41,979 nucleotides of DNA from Gluconacetobacter takamatsuzukensis (lineage in GTDB: Bacteria > Pseudomonadota > Alphaproteobacteria > Acetobacterales > Acetobacteraceae): the NCBI RefSeq assembly GCF_014174275.1, contig NZ_JABEQK010000018.1:1-41979 (forward strand), given 5' to 3'. A program made the translations under genes and the position numbers. The notes below the pieces were generated by a model. It ran no database searches, had not been told where the DNA came from, and saw only the letters and a list, made by a program, of their open reading frames with translations. Positions within the stretch are counted from its first letter, which is position 1. Each line of letters starts with the position of its first letter. Below, one piece after another: positions 26,562-32,656 of the stretch.

Positions 26562-27011
26562 TCACAGGACGCCGAATTCTTTCATGGCCGGCACGAAATT
26601 TTCGTTCTCATGTTGCGAGCGCGCAAGTTTTATCAGCGCAAAACGCTGCAACGGGGTCAATCTTGCCCATTGCGCCGGCGTCGGCGGCGCCACGCCGTCC
26701 GCCTCGGCCTGTATCCGCACGGCCTCGGGCATCCGATCGGCCTCCCGCCAGTCGTCGAAGCCATTGACAGCAAGATGGCGCGGCGGCTCATCGCTGCGCA
26801 CCGCGATCAGATGCAGGACCAGGGCCCGATAGGCCTCCTGATCCGCGACCGTCTCGCACGGCAGGTCGGCAAGCTGCCCCCGCTCTTCGCGCGAAAACCG
26901 GCTCCATTGCCGCAGGCTCAGCTTTATGCCGGCGATATCGAGCTTCTGCCGCGCAATCATCGGGATGCAGCGCAGCGAACCCGCGAAATCACTCTCAAAG
27001 TCAAAAATCAT
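26562..27011 (-). CDS. NarM-like nitrate-reductase-associated protein
   Basis: 149-residue protein matching, by its start IFDFESDFAGSLRCIPMIAR and the following KLDIAGIKLSLRQWSRFS, the small family annotated as conserved nitrate-reductase-associated proteins. In cyanobacteria NarM of this family is needed for active nitrate reductase. The family assignment rests on recalled motif wording, not on a search. ATG 27011 is preferred over an in-frame TTG at 27044 because the family motif starts immediately. It sits between the oxidase genes and the molybdoenzyme gene, 42 bases before the latter. A maturation or scaffold role for that enzyme is plausible, since no nitrate reductase is present. Confidence 0.72.
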   Translation of the reverse strand: MIFDFESDFAGSLRCIPMIARQKLDIAGIKLSLRQWSRFSREERGQLADLPCETVADQEAYRALVLHLIAVRSDEPPRHLAVNGFDDWREADRMPEAVRIQAEADGVAPPTPAQWARLTPLQRFALIKLARSQHENENFVPAMKEFGVL

Positions 27012-27066
27012 CGAACCCGGTCCAGAATCCCTGCAATCCGTCAAAAAGACACGAAAGCGCCGCCCG

Positions 27067-27216
27067 TCATTTGGGAATAATCAGGTGAAGCAGCATCGCC
27101 ACCACGAAAAGCGCCGCGGTGCCGAGCGCCCAGATGCCCACGAACCACCCGATCCGAACGCCAAGGCGCTTGGGCGCATCATCCCCGTTTCCCTTGACGA
27201 TCTCAGTGATAGCCAT
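27067..27216 (-). CDS. Small membrane protein next to CioB (DUF2474-like, CydX analogue)
   Basis: 49-residue ORF with one predicted transmembrane helix (IGWFVGIWALGTAALFVVAM, about residues 22-41) preceded by a short charged N-terminus (DDAPKRLGVR). It overlaps the end of cioB by 14 bases and has GGAAG just before its ATG. Position, size and the R-x-GWF-x-x-IW pattern fit the DUF2474 proteins that follow cyanide-insensitive bd oxidase genes, probably doing what CydX does in E. coli: stabilising the oxidase. Confidence 0.82.
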   Translation of the reverse strand: MAITEIVKGNGDDAPKRLGVRIGWFVGIWALGTAALFVVAMLLHLIIPK

Positions 27217-28222
27217 CGGCTTCCGTCACTTTCCCGCGGAACACGCGGTAGGAGTAAATCGTGTAGGTCAGGATGATCGGCAGCAGGATGGCAGTGCCGA
27301 CAAGCTGGAAGAACTGGCTCGACGGCGGCGACGACACATCCCACAGCGTCAGGCTGGGCGGCACGGCATAGGGCCACACCGTAATCCCGAGGCCCGACAG
27401 GCACAGGAAGAACCAGCCGAGCGCACACAGGAACGGCCCCTTCGAATGGCCGCGACGCAGCCCCGCGGCCAGCAGCACACCCAGCACGACGACCAGCACG
27501 GGCACCGGCGCGACGAAGAGGATGTTCGGCCAGTCGGTCCAGCGCCGGAGATAGGGCGCATGCAGCAGCGGCGTCCAAAGGCTGACCGCCACGATCCCCA
27601 CGAACAGCCCGACCGCCAGCCACGCGGCCCATTTGCGGCAGGACGCCTCCAGCACATCGGTCGTCCGCCACACAAGCCAGGTCGCGCCAAGCAGGGCATA
27701 TCCGCACATGACCGCCAGCCCGCACAGCACGCTGAACGGCGTCAGCCAGTCCAGTGCCCCGCCGGTGAACGCCCCGTCAGTCACCGCAATGCCCTGGATC
27801 ACGCCACCCAGGATCGCCCCCTGGCTGAAGGCGGCGATGCCCGATCCGGCCATGAACCCCACTTCCCACAATCCCTCACGCGCGGTTCCCCGCGTCATGA
27901 TGCGGAATTCGAACGACACGCCGCGAAAGATCAGGGCCAGCAGCATCAGCACGATCGGCAGGTAGAGGGCCGGCAGCAGCGTGGCATACGCCCCTGGAAA
28001 AACACCGTAGAGCACGGCACCCCCCAGAACCATCCACGTCTCGTTCCCGTCCCAGACCGGCGCGATGGTATTGATCATCACATCCCGCCGCCCCTGATTG
28101 CGCTCCAGCGCAAACAGCATGCCGATGCCCAGGTCGAACCCGTCGAGAATGACATAGATCGTGATCGCGGCCACCAGGATGACGGCCCACACGATCGGGA
28201 GCCAATGCGCGAAATCCATCAT
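27203..28222 (-). CDS. cioB: Cytochrome bd-type (cyanide-insensitive) quinol oxidase subunit II
   Basis: 339-residue membrane subunit of the quinol oxidase. The family start is present (VWAVILVAAITIYVILDGFDLG, residues 11-32), followed by PVWDGNETWMVLGGAVLYGVFP and several further hydrophobic helices, ending YTIYSYRVFRGKV. With subunit I it reduces oxygen to water with electrons from quinol, without pumping protons. ATG 28222 follows the cioA stop after three bases and uses the GAAGGAG inside the end of cioA, so the two are translationally linked. Confidence 0.95.
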   Translation of the reverse strand: MMDFAHWLPIVWAVILVAAITIYVILDGFDLGIGMLFALERNQGRRDVMINTIAPVWDGNETWMVLGGAVLYGVFPGAYATLLPALYLPIVLMLLALIFRGVSFEFRIMTRGTAREGLWEVGFMAGSGIAAFSQGAILGGVIQGIAVTDGAFTGGALDWLTPFSVLCGLAVMCGYALLGATWLVWRTTDVLEASCRKWAAWLAVGLFVGIVAVSLWTPLLHAPYLRRWTDWPNILFVAPVPVLVVVLGVLLAAGLRRGHSKGPFLCALGWFFLCLSGLGITVWPYAVPPSLTLWDVSSPPSSQFFQLVGTAILLPIILTYTIYSYRVFRGKVTEADGYH

Positions 28223-28225
28223 GGC

Positions 28226-29659
28226 TCAGGCTCCTTCACCGGGAATGGGGCCGGCGATCCCCGGATGCGTATGCGTCGCCAGCACGTCGGCGGCATGGCT
28301 GGGGCTGGCCCCATGCTCGCCCTCTTCCGGCGCGCGCCCCAGCAGGCGGAGCAGAATGCCCAGCCCCGATCCGAACACGATCACATAGACCACGACAAAG
28401 GCCGTCATCGTCACCGCCATGCTGGACAGCACGATCGGCGAAACACTCTCCGACGTCCGCAGCAGGCCATAGACGGTCCATGGCTGCCGGCCGACTTCGG
28501 TCGTCACCCAGCCGCACAGCAGCGCGACGAACCCGGCGGGCGCCATGCACACCGCCACCCGATGAAAAACCGGGCTGGTAAACAGGGCACTGGTCCGGCG
28601 CAGCCACAGCGACCAGAACCCCACCAGCGCCATCAGCATGGCCAGCGCGACCATGATGCGGAACGAGAAGAAGATGACCGGCGACGGCGGCCGCTGGTCG
28701 CGGGGGAAATCCTTCATCCCCGGCACCTTGCCGTCGAGACTGTGCGTCAGGATCAGCGATCCGAGCAGCGGCACCCTCACGGCATAATCGGTCCGCTCCG
28801 TCTTCATGTTCGGAATGCCGAACAGAAGCTCCGACGCCCGCCCCTCGGTCTCCCAGTCGCCTTCCATCGCGGCGATCTTCACCGGCTGGTATTTCAGCGT
28901 GTTCAGCCCATGCGCATCGCCGGCCAGAATCTGCAGCGGCGCCACGATCGCGGCCATCCACATGGCCATGGAGAACATCACCCGCACCGGCTCGCTCGCG
29001 ATCACCCCCTCCCGCCGCGCCTTCAGCATATGCCACGCCCCGGTGGCCCCGACGACGAAGGCAACCGAGAGAAACGCCGCCAGCCCCATATGGACCAGCC
29101 GGAACGGAAAGGACGGATTGAAGATGATGGCCAGCCAGTCATCGGGCATGAAGCGCCCGGTCGCCGGATCGATCGTATAGCCGCGCGGCGTCTGCATCCA
29201 CGAATTCGAGGCCAGGATCCAGGTCATCGAAATCAGCGTCCCGACCGAAACGCAGCAGGTGGCGGCAAAATGCAACCCACGCCCCACCTTGTTCATGCCG
29301 AACAGCATGACCCCCAGGAACCCCGCCTCCAGGAAGAAGGCGGTCATCACCTCGTAGGACAGCAGCACACCCGTAATCGGCCCGGCTTTCCGGGAGAAGA
29401 CCGCCCAGTTGGTCCCGAATTCGTAGGACATGACCAGCCCGGAGACGACCCCCATGCTGAAGACGATCGAAAACGCCTTGATCCAGTAGCGATAGAGATC
29501 GAGGAAGACCTGCCGCCCGGTCTTCAGCCACAACCCTTCCAGAACGGCCAGATACGCCGCCAGTCCGATGGAAAAGGCCGGGAAGATGATATGAACGCCC
29601 ACGGTAAAGGCGAACTGGAAGCGCGCAAGCAGCAGCGCAAGATCAGGAGCGGTCTGCAT
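28226..29659 (-). CDS. cioA: Cytochrome bd-type (cyanide-insensitive) quinol oxidase subunit I
   Basis: 477-residue haem-bearing subunit. The H23 region (ARFQFAFTVGVHIIFP) corresponds to the haem b595 ligand of E. coli CydA, the EFGTNWA and SYEVMTAFFLEAGFLG segments carry the conserved acidic residues, and GRQPWTVYGLLRT is the signature near the C-terminus. The Q-loop between about residues 240 and 320 is short, which is typical of the CIO subtype rather than E. coli cytochrome bd-I. Start: ATG 29659 with GGAAGG five bases upstream. First gene of a long minus-strand cluster that goes on to the molybdoenzyme genes. Such oxidases support respiration in acid or cyanide and during acetic acid production. 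Confidence 0.96.
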   Translation of the reverse strand: MQTAPDLALLLARFQFAFTVGVHIIFPAFSIGLAAYLAVLEGLWLKTGRQVFLDLYRYWIKAFSIVFSMGVVSGLVMSYEFGTNWAVFSRKAGPITGVLLSYEVMTAFFLEAGFLGVMLFGMNKVGRGLHFAATCCVSVGTLISMTWILASNSWMQTPRGYTIDPATGRFMPDDWLAIIFNPSFPFRLVHMGLAAFLSVAFVVGATGAWHMLKARREGVIASEPVRVMFSMAMWMAAIVAPLQILAGDAHGLNTLKYQPVKIAAMEGDWETEGRASELLFGIPNMKTERTDYAVRVPLLGSLILTHSLDGKVPGMKDFPRDQRPPSPVIFFSFRIMVALAMLMALVGFWSLWLRRTSALFTSPVFHRVAVCMAPAGFVALLCGWVTTEVGRQPWTVYGLLRTSESVSPIVLSSMAVTMTAFVVVYVIVFGSGLGILLRLLGRAPEEGEHGASPSHAADVLATHTHPGIAGPIPGEGA

Positions 29660-29662
29660 CAA

Positions 29663-29878
29663 TACCTTCCTAGAAGCGGAGCATCGGCGTCAGCGCCAGA
29701 AAACAGGTCCCCCAGCCAGGCCACGATGCTCCGGCATCCCTGCTAGATCACCCAATCGCAGGGCGTCCAAGACCTTTTGCTTATGGGATTATGCGTACTG
29801 GTTATAAGAATGAGCAATTCGTGATCAGTCTGGTTATTTTACTCATCCCGATATCTTGTCATCAACGGTCATCTGCCT
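29663..29878. promoter_or_regulatory. Divergent control region between cioA and the DyP peroxidase gene
   Basis: 216 bases, markedly AT-richer than the flanking genes between about 29775 and 29860. It contains a direct repeat CTGGTTAT at 29798-29805 and 29830-29837 (32 bases apart, three helical turns), an inverted pair CTTAT (29780-29784)/ATAAG (29804-29808), and AATGAG (29809-29814) with CTCAT (29842-29846). A weak TTGCTT...TTATAA promoter-like pair for the peroxidase gene is possible. No FNR box of canonical spacing was found. Confidence 0.4.
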
Positions 29879-30988
29879 ATGCTGACCGTCCGTGATCGTT
29901 ATACGAGCCCGTCCGCAGGGAGTTTCAATCCGTTGGCCACACCGCAACCCGTTGGTACGAAGCTGACCCAGGCAGCCATTTTCCTTGTCGCGACATTAAG
30001 CGAGCATGTTTCGATCAACGCGCAGGTCCGCGACCTTCTGGGAGATCTCTCCTCTCTGGTCCGCGGCGTCGGATTCAGAATCCCCGACGGAAGATTAAGC
30101 TGCATCACGGGCATCGGTTCGAACGCCTGGGATCAACTCTTCGGCACCCCCCGCCCCCGCGACCTCCACCCGTTCCAGGAAATCCAGGGCGTGCACCACG
30201 CCCCCGCCACGCCGGGCGACCTGCTCTTCCACATCCGCGCGACGCGGATGGACCTCTGTTTCGAACTCGCGGCCGCCATCGTCTCCCGGCTGGAAGGCGC
30301 CGCGACGATCGTCGATGAAGTCCACGGATTCAAATATTTCGACGAGCGCGACCTCCTCGGCTTCGTTGACGGCACCGAAAACCCGTCCGGACAGGTCGCG
30401 ATCGACGCGGCCATCGTGGGCGACGAAGACCCCGCCTTTGCCGGCGGCAGCTACGTCATCGTCCAGAAATACCTGCATGACCTCAAGAAATGGGACGCCA
30501 TCCCGACCGAAGTGCAGGAACATATCATCGGCCGCCGGAAAGTATCGGATATCGAACTCGCCGACGCGGCCAAGCCCAGCTATGCCCATAACGTCCTCAC
30601 CAATATCGAGGAAAACGGGCAGCAACTCCAGATCGTGCGCGACAACATGCCCTTCGGCGAAGTGGGCAAGGGCGAATTCGGCACCTATTTCATCGGCTAT
30701 GCGCGCTCTCCCGCCCGCACCGAGCAGATGCTGCGGAACATGTTCATCGGCAAGCCGCCTGGCAATTACGACCGGCTCCTCGATGTCAGCACCGCCGTCA
30801 CCGGCGCCCTGTTCTTCATTCCCACCGGCGAATTCCTCGATAATGCGCCGGACATCGACGCCCCGGCGCCCGCTTCCCCCCAACCGGACGGCCCGGCCGC
30901 CCCTGACTCCTCCACCGATCGGCAAGGCACCGGCCCGCGCGACGGCTCGCTCGGCATCGGCTCCCTGAAGGAAGGAAACCCGACATGA
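29879..30988 (+). CDS. DyP-type haem peroxidase with encapsulin-targeting tail
   Basis: 369-residue dye-decolourising peroxidase: haem-dependent oxidation of organic substrates by hydrogen peroxide. The GxxDG motif is GFVDGTENPSG with catalytic D164. H237 (PSYAHNVL) is the expected proximal haem ligand and VRDNMPFGE holds the conserved arginine. After the domain (about residue 320) comes a Pro/Ala/Asp-rich linker and then DGSLGIGSLKEGNPT at the very C-terminus. That matches the cargo-loading peptide known from DyP enzymes packed in family 1 encapsulins. The stop overlaps the encapsulin start (ATGA). The enzyme should therefore sit inside the encapsulin shell. Confidence 0.95.
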   Translation: MLTVRDRYTSPSAGSFNPLATPQPVGTKLTQAAIFLVATLSEHVSINAQVRDLLGDLSSLVRGVGFRIPDGRLSCITGIGSNAWDQLFGTPRPRDLHPFQEIQGVHHAPATPGDLLFHIRATRMDLCFELAAAIVSRLEGAATIVDEVHGFKYFDERDLLGFVDGTENPSGQVAIDAAIVGDEDPAFAGGSYVIVQKYLHDLKKWDAIPTEVQEHIIGRRKVSDIELADAAKPSYAHNVLTNIEENGQQLQIVRDNMPFGEVGKGEFGTYFIGYARSPARTEQMLRNMFIGKPPGNYDRLLDVSTAVTGALFFIPTGEFLDNAPDIDAPAPASPQPDGPAAPDSSTDRQGTGPRDGSLGIGSLKEGNPT

Positions 30989-31800
30989 ACAATCTCCACA
31001 AGCATCTCGCCCCCATCTCCAGCGCGGCCTGGGCACAGATCGAGGAAGAGGCGTCACGCACCATCCGCCGCCACCTCGCCGGCCGCCGCGTCGTCGATAC
31101 GTCGGAACCCAAGGGGACGGCCTTCGCGGGCGTGGGCACCGGGCGCGGCACGCTGATCGACGCCCCCGGCAACGGCATCCGCGCCCTGCGGCGCGAGGTC
31201 CTGCCGCTGGTCGAACTGCGCGTGCCCTTCACCCTGCTGCGCACGGAAATCGATGCCGTCGAGCGCGGCTCGCTGGATTCCGACTGGCAGCCGGTCAAGG
31301 ACGCGGCCAGGCAGATCGCCTTCGCCGAAGACCGCGCGATCTTCGACGGCTATGCGGCGGCCGGCATCCCCGGCATCCGCAACGGCACGTCGAATGTCCA
31401 TCTCAAGCTCCCCGCCCAGGCCAAGGACTACTCCCACACCATCGCCGAAGCGCTCAGCACATTGCGCCTGGCCGGCGTGAACGGCCCCTATTCGGTGGTC
31501 CTCGGCGCCCAGGCTTTCGCCAATGTCAGCGGCGGCGACGATGACGGCTACCCCGTCCTCAAGCATATCGAGAGCATGATCGACGGAAAGATCATCTGGG
31601 CACCGGCCATCGAGGGCGCATTCGTCGTCTCGATGCGCGGCGGCGACCTGGCGCTTGAAATCGGGCAGGATTTTTCCATCGGCTACCTGTCCCACTCCGC
31701 CGACGCGGTCGAACTCTATCTGCAGGAAAGCTTCGTCTTCCGCGTCCTGACCAGCGAGGCCACCGTCGCCATCGAGCAACCCGCCCAGCCCGCCGCCTGA
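30985..31800 (+). CDS. Family 1 encapsulin shell protein
   Basis: 271-residue HK97-fold nanocompartment protein (linocin M18-like). Recognisable family segments are MNNLHKHLAPISSAAWAQIE at the N-terminus, which binds the cargo peptide on the inner face, then RRVVDTSEPKG, LVELRVPFTLLRTEID, AFAEDRAIFDGYAAAGIPGI and the C-terminal DFSIGYLSHSADAVELYLQES. Copies assemble into an icosahedral shell around the DyP peroxidase encoded by the overlapping upstream gene. Length is in the usual 260-290 range. The GGNP-type ferritin-like cargo gene is absent, so DyP is the only visible cargo. Confidence 0.96.
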   Translation: MNNLHKHLAPISSAAWAQIEEEASRTIRRHLAGRRVVDTSEPKGTAFAGVGTGRGTLIDAPGNGIRALRREVLPLVELRVPFTLLRTEIDAVERGSLDSDWQPVKDAARQIAFAEDRAIFDGYAAAGIPGIRNGTSNVHLKLPAQAKDYSHTIAEALSTLRLAGVNGPYSVVLGAQAFANVSGGDDDGYPVLKHIESMIDGKIIWAPAIEGAFVVSMRGGDLALEIGQDFSIGYLSHSADAVELYLQESFVFRVLTSEATVAIEQPAQPAA

Positions 31801-31808
31801 TCCTCCGG

Positions 31809-31830
31809 CCCGCGCCCCAACGGGCGCGGG
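31809..31830 (+). terminator. GC-rich hairpin after the encapsulin gene
   Basis: Perfect 9-bp stem CCCGCGCCC/GGGCGCGGG with a CAAC loop, 8 bases after the encapsulin stop. There is no T run downstream, so termination may be partial and the next small gene may be read through. Confidence 0.5.
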
Positions 31831-31929
31831 CAACGGATGCGGGCATGGGACGTTTTACCCCGACAGAAGCCAGCCGCACTCCGCCGGACCGGACAGACCC
31901 CGCCACAGGCCCTCACGAGGATAATCGCA

Positions 31930-32265
31930 ATGGAAAACCCCCTGGAATCCTCCCCCGAGAGAGACGCCCGCATTCTCGCCAAGGCCAAGGAAATGTGGAT
32001 TGCCGACGGCAAGCCCGCCTCCGGCCCCGAAGCCTACAAGGAAGCCGCGTCCGACCTGATCGGGATGGAACTCAATGCCGATGCCGGGCAGATCCCCGTC
32101 GACTCCCCCGTCCCCCTCGACGCCAACGGCCAGCCCATCGAAGAGGCATTCCTGGAAGAGAATCTGGGCAATCCCGGCGGCTACATGAACGAACTGGACA
32201 ACAAGCGGGAAACCCCCTTCGCCACCCGGCAGGACGAGGAAAAGGCCCTGAAAGACCAGACCTGA
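31930..32265 (+). CDS. DUF2934-like small protein
   Basis: 111-residue acidic soluble protein. Its N-terminal half (RDARILAKAKEMWIADGKPA, then an amphipathic helix ending SDLIGMEL) resembles DUF2934, a short helical domain of unknown function common in Rhizobiales and Acetobacteraceae. The C-terminal half is rich in Pro, Asn, Glu and Asp and looks disordered. ATG 31930 with GAGGAT seven bases upstream is preferred to an earlier in-frame start. It does not end in an encapsulin-loading peptide, so a cargo role is not supported despite its place after the shell gene. Confidence 0.72.
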   Translation: MENPLESSPERDARILAKAKEMWIADGKPASGPEAYKEAASDLIGMELNADAGQIPVDSPVPLDANGQPIEEAFLEENLGNPGGYMNELDNKRETPFATRQDEEKALKDQT

Positions 32266-32307
32266 CCGGCGGGCTCCGGGCCGGTCGCTCATGAAGGAGG
32301 CTCCCGA

Positions 32308-32487
32308 ATGATCGCGATCTACCTCGACGACAGAACCGACCCCACCGCCCCCCGCGAAAACGGATGGTACCTCATGGACGGCACCACCATCCTCCTGGCC
32401 GGCCCCTTCTCAAGCCGGGAACAGGCCGTTCTGTCGATAGACGAGCAGGAGCCCGACCCGGACGCCGGTGGCCCTTCGCCTTTCTGA
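32308..32487 (+). CDS. Hypothetical small protein (59 residues)
   Basis: Short ORF with an excellent ribosome binding site, AAGGAGG seven bases before ATG 32308. The product begins MIAIYLDDRTDPTAPRENGW, with alternating hydrophobic stretches (YLMDGTTILLAGPFSS) and an acidic Pro-rich end (DEQEPDPDAGGPSPF). No family recognised. The pattern looks like a small mixed alpha/beta domain. It lies 42 bases after the DUF2934-like gene, so the two probably share a transcript, and is followed by the AT-rich inverted repeat region. Confidence 0.6.
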   Translation: MIAIYLDDRTDPTAPRENGWYLMDGTTILLAGPFSSREQAVLSIDEQEPDPDAGGPSPF

Positions 32488-32524
32488 ACGGGTGGCCCCG
32501 CGATCCACAGGGGCAAGCGTCTTC

Positions 32525-32646
32525 GTTCTTTTTTGAAAAAAAGAACCAAAAAACTTTGATTCGTTCAGGAGTTTTGTGCTGGGGACACACGACGTCCCTG
32601 AACGGATCAAAAAGTCTTTTTGCTTCTTTTTCTTCAGAAAAAGAAG
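32525..32646. repeat. AT-rich inverted pair of hairpin-bearing repeats between convergent genes
   Basis: Two related units of about 50 bases face each other. Left: a hairpin of T and A runs (32525-32546), then CAAAAAACTTT and GATTCGTTCAGG (32558-32569). Right: CCTGAACGGATC (32597-32608), then AAAAAGTCTTTTTG and a hairpin with 10-bp stem and TTCA loop (32623-32646). The arms pair with a single G-T mismatch, and the whole forms a compound palindrome with a 27-base centre. It separates the plus-strand small genes from minus-strand dnaE2 and probably ends transcription from both sides. The base composition is sharply lower in GC than its surroundings, suggesting a mobile or duplicated terminator element. 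Confidence 0.7.
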
Positions 32647-32656
32647 AAACCTTCCG

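Noticed and set aside
24570-29746. Two long plus-strand open frames antisense to the molybdoenzyme and cio genes
   Set aside because: Arg/His/Pro-rich translations without motifs; the minus strand encodes complete conserved enzymes with ribosome binding sites.
31930-32265. Second encapsulin cargo protein
   Set aside because: The protein after the shell gene lacks a C-terminal loading peptide and has no enzyme-like domain.
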